Part shown: piece by piece, positions 1 through 4,883 of the stretch
Layout: every line of letters starts with the position of its first letter
Position numbering within the stretch: the first letter of the stretch is position 1
Source of the DNA: an uncultured Oscillospiraceae bacterium
Lineage (GTDB): Bacteria; Bacillota; Clostridia; Oscillospirales; Acutalibacteraceae
DNA: 5,412 nucleotides
NCBI GenBank assembly: GCA_900552605.1
Contig: USAR01000116.1
Location: 1-5,412 of the forward strand
Direction: 5' to 3'
Program-made: the position numbers and the translations under genes
The notes under the pieces: model-generated
The model's database searches: none
What the model was told of the DNA's origin: nothing
The model's input: the letters and a program-made list of their open reading frames with translations, nothing else

Positions 1-60
1 GTTGCGACGGGGCGCGGCAACGCTCGGCAGCCGGGGGGACGCTCTCGGTAAAGCATAGTG
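1..60. other. Unassigned GC-rich edge segment
   Basis: This stretch is far richer in G and C than the rest of the window and contains runs such as GGGGGG at 34-39. On the plus strand, reading frames entering from the left close at 49-51 (TAA) and 56-58 (TAG), so it could be the tail of a plus-strand gene. On the minus strand it would lie downstream of a TATAAT-like hexamer at 105-110 and could be part of a structured RNA. I tried to fit it to common riboswitches, tRNA and tmRNA, and nothing fitted convincingly. The window edge prevents a decision. Confidence 0.3.
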
Positions 61-149
61 TAAATTCAAAAAACGAGTTACATTTGCGCCGGCTTTTGAA
101 GTTCATTATACTTAATTCAACAGGAAGTAAAAGCCAACACAAAAACAAG

Positions 150-199
150 AAAAGCAGGGTTTCTGTCGGCACTCAGCCGATTTTTGAACCCCTGCTTTT
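150..199. terminator. Bidirectional rho-independent terminator downstream of dfx
   Basis: The arms at 150-159 (AAAAGCAGGG) and 190-199 (CCCTGCTTTT) pair perfectly. An inner stem pairs TCGGC at 166-170 with GCCGA at 176-180. In the minus direction the hairpin follows the dfx stop by about 20 bases and is followed by a T-rich tract. In the plus direction it is followed by TTTTTCTTTTT. It therefore probably ends dfx transcripts and any plus-strand transcript arriving from the left edge. Confidence 0.88.
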
Positions 200-221
200 T
201 CTTTTTATTTATTATTTTTAT

Positions 222-611
222 TTATGCCTTCCAAAGTGAGTGCAGATTGCAGTAAGCATAAACCGCTTCAACCTCATCACCGTCAACAAGGGCAAAATCT
301 GCCTGCGGTTTTGAGTCGGGAGAAAGAATTTTTCTTTGATTTCCTTCTTTTGTCTGAACTGAGATCCACTCAATATAGTGCTCTGCTGCCATCGGGTGCT
401 CAATTTCGCCAACTGTTACATGGACGGTGTTGCCGTTTACTGTATACACAGGAACGTGCTTTTCTGCGGCAGCGTCGGCAGTGCCGGGCTTTATCTCTTC
501 CATAACTTCGCCGCAGCAAACAATTGGAACGCCGCTTTCTTTAACTATTGCAACAATTTTGCCGCAGTGCGGGCAGCGATAAAAGGTCTGGTCGATTCTT
601 GTTGTTTTCAT
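222..611 (-). CDS. dfx: Superoxide reductase (desulfoferrodoxin, two-iron type)
   Basis: The product, 129 residues, reduces superoxide to hydrogen peroxide in the cytoplasm without making oxygen, using electrons usually supplied by rubredoxin. The N-terminal desulforedoxin-like domain carries the four ligands of the first iron: Cys13 and Cys16 (CPHC) and the adjacent pair Cys32-Cys33. The C-terminal neelaredoxin-like domain carries the ligands of the catalytic iron: His52, His72 (EHPM), His78 (EHYIEW), and Cys121 with His124 (CNLH). The catalytic Glu-Lys pair before the first histidine is present as Glu50-Lys51. The length is typical of full desulfoferrodoxins. The open frame extends upstream to 671, but the start at 611 is preferred because AGGAG lies 9 bases before it and the domain begins immediately after. 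The extra 20 upstream codons cross the promoter and dyad. It has its own promoter and a terminator, so it is probably monocistronic, although read-through from the formyltransferase gene is possible. Confidence 0.96.
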   Translation of the reverse strand: MKTTRIDQTFYRCPHCGKIVAIVKESGVPIVCCGEVMEEIKPGTADAAAEKHVPVYTVNGNTVHVTVGEIEHPMAAEHYIEWISVQTKEGNQRKILSPDSKPQADFALVDGDEVEAVYAYCNLHSLWKA

Positions 612-641
612 TTTGCATTGCTCCTGACATTTTGTTTTTTC

Positions 642-654
642 GGAACAGTGTTCC
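642..654. promoter_or_regulatory. Candidate operator: perfect dyad at the dfx transcription start
   Basis: GGAACAGTGTTCC is a perfect 6-1-6 inverted repeat. It begins about 8 bases downstream of the dfx -10 hexamer, so it covers the expected first transcribed bases, a classic repressor position. It resembles half of a Gram-positive LexA box (GAAC..GTTC), but the spacing is three bases rather than four. It does not match a PerR or Fur box. The cognate regulator is unknown. Confidence 0.45.
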
Positions 655-661
655 TGCCTCA

Positions 662-690
662 ATTTTAACATATAAAAGTCATATAAGCAA
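662..690 (-). promoter_or_regulatory. Sigma-A-type promoter of dfx
   Basis: On the minus strand, TTGCTT (685-690) and TAAAAT (662-667) are separated by exactly 17 bases, which puts the start of transcription near 655. It sits in the short gap after the formyltransferase stop codon, so dfx can be expressed independently of the upstream operon. The leader would be about 44 bases long. Confidence 0.65.
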
Positions 691-697
691 GCTTTTT

Positions 698-1447
698 TTA
701 ATTAAGTATAATTTTACCGTTTTTTAGCACCGCCGTAACGGTTTTTTCACCGTTGCCTTTAAAAACCCTGCCGTTATAGATGACACCGTAACTGCCAAAG
801 GCGCGCTTTATGAGAGTTGCTTGCTCTACGGTAAGCTCCGACGTTATTGTTCTTTCGTCGTCACCCGGCTCTTGCCAATATTCACCGCCTTTTTGCGGCA
901 CGGCATTTTGCCAAAGAGTATCAAAATCTTCAATAACCTGCTTAATCATTTCCGCTGCGGCTTTTTGCGATTTTTCTGTAAGCGTATCAAGCGTTTCATC
1001 GTTGCTTAAATCAAACCGATGCTGCAAGAGAATGTCGCCATCGTCAAATCCTTTTGCAAGCTTGTGTACGGTAACGCCGCTTTTGGTAAGCCCTTTTAAT
1101 ATTGTGCAAGGATAAGGCCACGCGCCGCGACCGACAGGCAAAAGCGCCGGGTGCACGTTAATGCCCCTAAAATTCGGAATATTAAGCACGGGTATTTTGT
1201 AGATATAGCCTGCCGAAACAAACAGCTCGCAACCGTTTTTAAAATATTCCATTGCTTCTTGCTCTGTTATTTTTTCTTCGCTGAACGGTACGCCGTGAGA
1301 GAGCGCAAGCGCCTTTACTTCGCTGTTAAATTCAAATTCATTATCGGTTTTGAAGCTTCTTACCGCAAGCACTTCCGTTTTATCGCTTTCAAATATTTCC
1401 TTTAAGCAATCGGCGAAAAGGTCAAAGCCAAAATAAACTATTCGCAT
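698..1447 (-). CDS. Formyltransferase of the Fmt/ArnA-like family, substrate unknown
   Basis: A 249-residue protein with the 10-formyltetrahydrofolate-dependent formyltransferase fold. The catalytic Asn-x-His is at Asn97 and His99 and is followed by a variant of the family's SLLP loop (ALLPVGRGAWP, from 101). The catalytic Asp is Asp135 in GFDDGD. A shortened C-terminal region (about 195-249) resembles the second domain of ArnA-type enzymes. Canonical methionyl-tRNA formyltransferase is about 310 residues and usually sits beside def. This protein is shorter and pairs with a transporter instead, so a sugar or small amino compound is at least as likely a substrate as Met-tRNA. The start has GGAG 8 to 9 bases upstream. 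Its first codons overlap the 3' end of the transporter gene by 10 bases, which suggests translational coupling. Family membership is clear; the substrate is not. Confidence 0.85.
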   Translation of the reverse strand: MRIVYFGFDLFADCLKEIFESDKTEVLAVRSFKTDNEFEFNSEVKALALSHGVPFSEEKITEQEAMEYFKNGCELFVSAGYIYKIPVLNIPNFRGINVHPALLPVGRGAWPYPCTILKGLTKSGVTVHKLAKGFDDGDILLQHRFDLSNDETLDTLTEKSQKAAAEMIKQVIEDFDTLWQNAVPQKGGEYWQEPGDDERTITSELTVEQATLIKRAFGSYGVIYNGRVFKGNGEKTVTAVLKNGKIILN

Positions 1448-2337
1448 TTCTTTTTCTCCGGCAGCTGCGATAAAACTATTGCAGCAAACATTATAACGCA
1501 GCCGAAAACCTCAGGCAACGACATACGCTCGCCGAAAAGAGTGCCTGCAAGCACTGCAAAAACCGATTCAAGACTCATTATCATAGACGCCACAGTGGGG
1601 TCTGTTCCGCGCTGTGCAACGATCTGCAAGGTGTAGCCCGCACCGCTGGACATTATGCCGAGGTAAAGAATCGGAACAGCAGCGGAAAGCACATCGGAAA
1701 GCGTGTTTTGCTCAGCTGTTATCGGCACAAACAAAAGCGAGAGTATACCGCAAACAAAAAACTGTATGCAAGCCATTTTAACGCACTCAACACGCGGTGC
1801 AAAGCTGTCAATAACAAGAATATGAACCGCAAATGCAGCGGCGCAGGCGATAAGCCAGATGTCGCTTGCCTCAATTTTGAATCCGCTTTTTACATCAACG
1901 CACAAAAGGTAAAGACCGACAGCGGCAATAACAACGCTGAGCCACATTTTAAGGCTGATTCTTTTTTTTGCGAACACACCGAAAAGCGGAACAAGCACAA
2001 TGTAAAGCGCTGTAACAAAGCCTGCCTTGCCGGCATTTGCACCTCTTGTCAAGCCGATCTGCTGAAAAGCGGTTGCGGCAAAAAGCGCCGTTCCGCAAAG
2101 CACACCGCCCAAAACAAGCGTTTTTTTGCTTGGATTTTTAACCTGAGGCTGCGGTGCGCGTTTGCCGAGAATCGCAATAACGGGCAGCAGCACAATTCCT
2201 CCTAAAAACGAGCGCAGAGCGTTAAAAAGAAATGGTCCCAAATTGCCGGAGCCGCTCTTTTGCGCAACAAATGCAACGCCCCAAATAAGCGCTGTCAAAA
2301 ATAAAAGCAACGGATTTACAAGTTTTTTAAAATTCAT
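1438..2337 (-). CDS. EamA/DMT-superfamily ten-helix membrane transporter
   Basis: A 299-residue integral membrane protein with about ten predicted helices, near residues 8-26, 35-58, 74-94, 104-122, 129-148, 158-178, 187-205, 217-238, 247-267 and 271-291. This is the two-repeat layout of the drug/metabolite transporter superfamily. Family-typical stretches are the first helix (LTALIWGVAF), the segment around 97-120 (TRGANAGKAGF followed by a hydrophobic helix), and the end of repeat two (SLESVFAVLAGTLFGE, about 255-270). The tail is short and charged (PEKKKCE). The start has GAGG 9 bases upstream. The gene is first in a two-gene operon with the formyltransferase. The family exports or imports small metabolites, and the substrate cannot be told from sequence. 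ArnE/ArnF flippases belong to the same superfamily, so a link to a formylated amino-sugar is conceivable but speculative. Confidence 0.88.
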   Translation of the reverse strand: MNFKKLVNPLLLFLTALIWGVAFVAQKSGSGNLGPFLFNALRSFLGGIVLLPVIAILGKRAPQPQVKNPSKKTLVLGGVLCGTALFAATAFQQIGLTRGANAGKAGFVTALYIVLVPLFGVFAKKRISLKMWLSVVIAAVGLYLLCVDVKSGFKIEASDIWLIACAAAFAVHILVIDSFAPRVECVKMACIQFFVCGILSLLFVPITAEQNTLSDVLSAAVPILYLGIMSSGAGYTLQIVAQRGTDPTVASMIMSLESVFAVLAGTLFGERMSLPEVFGCVIMFAAIVLSQLPEKKKCE

Positions 2338-2352
2338 TTTGCATTACCTCTT

Positions 2353-2366
2353 GCCGTCGTTACGGC
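2353..2366 (-). other. Small leader hairpin beside the transporter ribosome binding site
   Basis: GCCGT and ACGGC arms around a four-base loop form a 5-bp GC-rich stem in the 5' leader of the transporter transcript. It ends one base before the AGAGG Shine-Dalgarno at 2347-2351. It may tune ribosome access. No riboswitch class is recognisable in this short leader of about 48 bases. Confidence 0.4.
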
Positions 2367-2391
2367 TTGACCATCAAAGCCTTTTAAAAGC

Positions 2392-2420
2392 ATTGTAGCA
2401 CATTGCGCGGTCTGTTTCAA
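2392..2420 (-). promoter_or_regulatory. Sigma-A-type promoter of the transporter-formyltransferase operon
   Basis: On the minus strand TTGAAA (2415-2420) and TACAAT (2392-2397) are 17 bases apart. TGC directly before TACAAT gives an extended -10 element. Transcription would begin near 2385. The rnpB terminator lies upstream, so this operon is insulated from rnpB transcription. The rest of the gap, 2421-2546, is AT-rich and I see nothing else in it. Confidence 0.75.
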
Positions 2421-2546
2421 TATCGGCAAAGGTCGGAGCTTAAAATTCGGCAAAATAATTAAAAATATCTGTAAAACCGCCGAGCTTTTTAATATAATAT
2501 TGTGTTTTTATAAGTCCTAAAAAACATTTTTGTTTTACCTCTTTGC

Positions 2547-2582
2547 AAAAAAACACCCGGCCTATTATAAGCTGAGTGTTTT
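2547..2582 (-). terminator. Rho-independent terminator of rnpB
   Basis: In minus-strand RNA the arms AAAACACTC and GGGTGTTTT (2574-2582 and 2550-2558) form a 9-bp stem with one G-U pair. The inner part is partly self-complementary, and seven consecutive U residues end the hairpin. It lies about 35 bases beyond the mature 3' end of RNase P RNA, so a short trailer must be trimmed. Confidence 0.85.
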
Positions 2583-2616
2583 AGAATTATTGTAAAGGGG
2601 TAAGCTTTAATAAAGG

Positions 2617-2988
2617 GTCGGCAGGCAGTAAGCCGAGTTCTGTCATTGGGACGACTATCTATCTCGACTGCACATTACTGTGCAGCTCCAGCCACTTATC
2701 AGGACACGCCGGACAAGCGTATAGTCCTCGTCAGTGTTGCTCCGAATAGGGTTTACAGACTTCCGCAGTTACCTGAAGAAGTGGTGAGCTCTTACCTCGC
2801 CTTTCCACCCTTACCGCAAACGGGCGGCGCGAAAGCGTCGTCAATGGCAAAGCCAAAGCCTTTTGCGGCGGTATATCTCTGTTGCACTTTCCCTGAGGTT
2901 ACCCTCGGCGGCCGTTAGCCGTTATTCTGTCCTGCGGAGCTCGGACTTTCCTCACACATTGCTGTGCGCAGCCGTCAAGCCTACCGAC
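2617..2988 (-). ncRNA. rnpB: RNase P RNA (M1-type, bacterial type A-like)
   Basis: This is the catalytic RNA of RNase P, which removes the 5' leader from precursor tRNAs. The conserved 5' core GAGGAAAGTCCGAGCTCC is on the minus strand at 2936-2953. The conserved 3' core GACAGAACTCGGCTTACTG is at 2628-2646. Other hallmarks are GGGTGGAAAGGCGAGGTAAG in the middle and CAGGGAAAGTGCAACAGAGA nearer the 5' end. The ends are set by helix P1: GTCGGTAGGC at the 5' end (2979-2988) pairs over 10 bp, one of them G-U, with GCCTGCCGAC at the 3' end (2617-2626). The length of about 372 bases suits a type A RNA. The plus-strand reading frames here are artefacts of the RNA gene. Confidence 0.97.
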
Positions 2989-2995
2989 AAGTGTA

Positions 2996-3024
2996 ATGAT
3001 AACACAAAGAGGTTTAAAAATCAA
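2996..3024 (-). promoter_or_regulatory. Promoter of rnpB, starting inside the upstream gene
   Basis: On the minus strand TTGATT (3019-3024) and TATCAT (2996-3001) are separated by 17 bases. The predicted start of transcription is near 2988-2989, which coincides with the start of helix P1, so little or no 5' trimming is needed. The -35 hexamer lies within the last codons of the Fe-S protein gene. Confidence 0.8.
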
Positions 3025-3739
3025 GTATTTTTCCGTCTGTGGAAATTGTAACTACCTGCCACGGAATAAACTTTCCGCTTTTTTGCAATGCTGTTTTTGC
3101 CGCTTGCTCCAGACCGCCGCAGCAGGGGACTTCCATACGCACAACCGTTACGCTTTTAATATTGTTGCGGCTTATGATATCCGTAAGCTTTTCCGAATAA
3201 TCAACGCTGTCAAGCTTGGGGCAACCCACAAGAGTGATATGTCCCTTTATAAATCGCTCGTGGAAAGCGGCATAAGCGTAAGCTGTGCAGTCGGCAGCGA
3301 TCAGCAGCTTTGCACCTTCAAAATACGGCGCATTTGCGGGAACAAGCTTTATTTGAACGGGCCACTGTGAAAGCCGACTGACAGAACTTTTGTATTGAAC
3401 TTCCGAATCTGCAATATCTGCGTGCTCGATTCTTTTCGATTGACTGCCCGGACATCCGCAGGGCAATGTCATTCCTTCTTTTTTCATCTTTTCCTGCATC
3501 TTTTTCTGCTTGTTTTCCAAAACTGCCTTTTCGTCGTAAGCGGGTGCTTCACGCTCAACAAAGGTGATGGCACCGGTGGGGCAGGCGGGTAAGCAGTCGC
3601 CGAGCCCGTCGCAGTAATCTTCGCGCATCAGCTTTGCCTTCCCGTCCACCATTGCAATGGCGCCTTCGTGACAGGCAGCAGCACAAGCGCCGCAACCGTT
3701 GCATTTTTCCCTGTTGATTTCGATAATCCTTCTTTTCAT
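3014..3739 (-). CDS. Ferredoxin-like Fe-S protein with an uncharacterised C-terminal domain
   Basis: A 241-residue cytoplasmic protein. The N-terminus is a bacterial ferredoxin-type domain. CNGCGACAAAC gives Cys13, Cys16, Cys19 and Cys23, and a second motif gives Cys43, Cys49 and Cys53-Pro. The second motif has C-x5-C where a classic ferredoxin has C-x2-C-x2-C, so the second cluster may be unusual or have another ligand. A lysine-rich helix (about 69-88) leads to CGCPGS (Cys94, Cys96). The C-terminal half (about 120-241) carries Asp150-Cys151, Cys173-Pro and MEVPCCGG (Cys206-Cys207), which suggest a further metal or redox site. Proteins of this build are common in Clostridia, often near Crp/Fnr regulators and, from memory, hydroxylamine reductase genes. 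The start at 3739 is chosen over 3838 and 3751 because GGTGAT precedes it at good spacing and the ferredoxin domain begins at once. Electron transfer is likely; the partner is unknown. Confidence 0.85.
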   Translation of the reverse strand: MKRRIIEINREKCNGCGACAAACHEGAIAMVDGKAKLMREDYCDGLGDCLPACPTGAITFVEREAPAYDEKAVLENKQKKMQEKMKKEGMTLPCGCPGSQSKRIEHADIADSEVQYKSSVSRLSQWPVQIKLVPANAPYFEGAKLLIAADCTAYAYAAFHERFIKGHITLVGCPKLDSVDYSEKLTDIISRNNIKSVTVVRMEVPCCGGLEQAAKTALQKSGKFIPWQVVTISTDGKILDF

Positions 3740-3789
3740 AATAATCACCATTTCTTTCCAAGACACAAGGCGCATTGAATAATAACCGA

Positions 3790-3805
3790 AATAATGATTA
3801 TTATA
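3790..3805 (-). promoter_or_regulatory. -10 element and overlapping Fur/PerR-like dyad of the Fe-S protein gene
   Basis: A minus-strand TATAAT (3800-3805) lies 60 bases upstream of the Fe-S gene start, but no good -35 hexamer is found 16 to 18 bases before it. The perfect dyad AATAATGATTATT (3790-3802) overlaps the -10 and the expected transcription start. By hand it matches about 11 of the 14 defined positions of the 7-1-7 PerR/Fur box. A weak -35 suggests activator dependence; the dyad suggests repression. AT richness makes chance matches easy. Confidence 0.4.
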
Positions 3806-3889
3806 TCGAGTATGCTTTTGGTTCCGTGTAAACGGCAAGAAGCTTGCGTCTTTTAATTTTTCAGCGCAATTTTTTGCTCTGATGTTTTC

Positions 3890-3918
3890 TTGATTTTCTG
3901 ACTGTATTATAATATAAT
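3890..3918 (+). promoter_or_regulatory. Promoter of the Crp/Fnr-family regulator gene
   Basis: TTGATT (3890-3895) and TATAAT (3913-3918) are 17 bases apart, with a predicted start of transcription near 3925. The promoter faces away from the Fe-S protein gene. The remainder of the divergent gap carries a GCAAG-AAG-CTTGC inverted repeat at about 3835-3847, of unknown meaning. Confidence 0.7.
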
Positions 3919-3933
3919 TAAATCAATAAGTCT

Positions 3934-3947
3934 GTTGAAATTTCAAC
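3934..3947. promoter_or_regulatory. Candidate autoregulatory operator: GTTGAAATTTCAAC
   Basis: A perfect 14-bp palindrome lies about 10 bases downstream of the predicted transcription start of the regulator gene, ending 14 bases before its start codon. The TTGAnnnnTCAA core has the size and symmetry of a Crp/Fnr-family half-site pair, though it is not the standard FNR (TTGAT-N4-ATCAA) or CRP (TGTGA-N6-TCACA) sequence. Binding here would block the regulator's own transcription. Confidence 0.55.
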
Positions 3948-3961
3948 GAAAGAAGATTTTT

Positions 3962-4624
3962 ATGAAAAAATTTTTATCCGTTATACGTTCCTCACGAATA
4001 TTTTGCGGCATTACCGATGATGAAATAAACGCTATGCTTTCCTGCCTTGACACGAGAAAAGAGAGCTTTTTAAAGGATACATTTCTTATGCGCGTCGGAG
4101 ATAAAGCCGAATCGATAGGGCTTGTGTTGTCGGGAAGTGTTTTGGTAATACAAGAGGATATCTGGGGAAATCGCAATATCCTGTCAAAGGTAGGAAAAGG
4201 ACAGACCTTTGCCGCGTCATATGCCTGTGCTCCGGGCTCGGTGCTGAATGTCGGCGTGGTTGCCGAAACCCCGGTTACCGCAATGTTTTTGAATGTAAAA
4301 CGGGTTATGAATACGTGTCCCTCTGCTTGTAAGCACCACAGCCGAATAATACAAAACCTGCTGGGGGAACTTGCCGAAAAAAATCTGCACTTGGGCGAAA
4401 AGCTCACGCATATGGGACAGCGCACTACTCGGGCAAAGCTTATGTCTTATCTTTCTCAACAGGCTCAGCGGCTTGGGAAATATGAATTTGACATTCCTTT
4501 TTCAAGACAGCAGCTTGCCGATTATCTTGCTGTGGAACGAAGCGGATTATCACTTGAGCTTGGGAAAATGAAAAAGGACGGACTTTTGGATTTTAATAAA
4601 AGTCATTTTGTTTTAAAGGTATAA
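3962..4624 (+). CDS. Crp/Fnr-family transcriptional regulator
   Basis: A 220-residue cytoplasmic DNA-binding protein with an N-terminal cyclic-nucleotide-binding-type beta-roll (about 15-115), a long dimerisation helix (about 118-150) and a C-terminal winged helix-turn-helix (about 152-218). The helix-turn-helix reads FSRQQLADYLAVERSGLS from 180, followed by a wing region. There is no N-terminal four-cysteine Fnr cluster motif. Cysteines at 15, 28, 89, 119 and 123 are scattered, so oxygen sensing by an Fnr-type cluster is unlikely. Haem, nitric oxide or another ligand is possible, as for HcpR-type members. The usual arginine of the recognition helix (SALSRE in relatives) is Leu198 here. The start at 3962 is chosen because AAAGAAG lies about 6 bases before it; a TTG at 3935 would fall inside the operator. 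Divergence from the Fe-S gene suggests it controls that gene and itself. Confidence 0.9.
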   Translation: MKKFLSVIRSSRIFCGITDDEINAMLSCLDTRKESFLKDTFLMRVGDKAESIGLVLSGSVLVIQEDIWGNRNILSKVGKGQTFAASYACAPGSVLNVGVVAETPVTAMFLNVKRVMNTCPSACKHHSRIIQNLLGELAEKNLHLGEKLTHMGQRTTRAKLMSYLSQQAQRLGKYEFDIPFSRQQLADYLAVERSGLSLELGKMKKDGLLDFNKSHFVLKV

Positions 4625-4644
4625 GAATATTAAAGGAGAAAACC

Positions 4645-4734
4645 GTGTATGACATTGGAATCGACATTTCAAAATTCAAACACGATCGTGACTTTTTCAG
4701 GCATTGTGATGCATTTTTTGTAAAGCACGACTAA
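4645..4734 (+). pseudogene. Fragment resembling the N-terminus of an IS110-family transposase
   Basis: A GTG start with a strong AAAGGAG 7 bases before it opens a 29-codon frame. Its first residues, YDIGIDISKFKHD, look like the start of IS110-type DEDD transposases, where the Asp of GID is the first catalytic residue. After about 14 codons the resemblance fades and the frame closes at 4732-4734, whereas a full transposase is roughly 400 residues. No further transposase sequence follows. It is best read as a decayed scrap of an insertion, or less likely as a small peptide gene behind the regulator. A weak hairpin plus T run (GCAT-TGTG-ATGC then TTTTTT, 4701-4719) lies inside it and might end the regulator transcript. 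Confidence 0.5.
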
Positions 4735-4791
4735 ATATAATGCCAAACAATGCCGCAAAACAGTGTAATATTCCGAAAAAATAAAAAAGTG

Positions 4792-4820
4792 TTGACAAAC
4801 GACAGCGGCTGTGGTACTAT
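4792..4820 (+). promoter_or_regulatory. Strong sigma-A promoter of the leader-metQ transcript
   Basis: A consensus TTGACA (4792-4797), a 17-base spacer and TACTAT (4815-4820), preceded by TGG as an extended -10 element, predict transcription from near 4827. A TATAAT at 4818-4823 is an alternative -10 with a poor 20-base spacer. This is the best match to consensus in the window, and its strength fits a gene held down by a repressor and an attenuator. Confidence 0.85.
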
Positions 4821-4843
4821 AATACCAACCTAATTGGTAGGTA
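4813..4843. promoter_or_regulatory. Nested dyads over the -10 and transcription start: candidate repressor operator
   Basis: Three overlapping inverted repeats lie here: GGTA-N6-TACC (4813-4826), ACCAA-N5-TTGGT (4824-4838) and ACCTA-N5-TAGGT (4828-4842). Together they cover the -10 hexamer and the start of transcription. The spacing and composition recall sites of Rrf2-family sulfur regulators such as CymR, but that is a resemblance from memory and not a measured match. A repressor bound here would block the promoter directly. Confidence 0.6.
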
Positions 4844-4883
4844 ATGGATTAAAAACAAATAATCAAGAGGGAGGAACACATCA

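Noticed and set aside
1..60. Possible cobalamin, SAM or lysine riboswitch or tmRNA end on the minus strand
   Set aside because: Only short motifs such as CGCAAC fit. The conserved cores of these RNAs are absent, and the window edge cuts the region.
105..110. Minus-strand TATAAT as a promoter for a gene running off the left edge
   Set aside because: No convincing -35 lies at 16 to 18 bases, and the only ATG downstream (53-55) has no ribosome binding site.
642..654. LexA (SOS) box upstream of dfx
   Set aside because: The GAAC and GTTC half-sites are three bases apart, whereas the Gram-positive LexA site needs four.
1708..2205. 165-codon plus-strand open frame opposite the transporter gene
   Set aside because: It is the antisense shadow of a hydrophobic protein, rich in Lys, Asn and Cys with no recognisable domain. 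The minus-strand gene has family motifs, a ribosome binding site and a promoter.
2646..3051. Plus-strand open frames of 90 and 62 codons
   Set aside because: They lie on the complement of RNase P RNA, whose conserved cores and P1 helix explain the sequence.
3943..4425. 160-codon minus-strand open frame opposite the Crp/Fnr regulator
   Set aside because: It is antisense to a clear helix-turn-helix protein and has no recognisable domain.
4649..4723. ATG-initiated 24-codon frame overlapping the IS110-like fragment
   Set aside because: It is farther from the AAAGGAG site than the GTG at 4645, and its product shows no recognisable feature, while the GTG frame resembles a transposase start.
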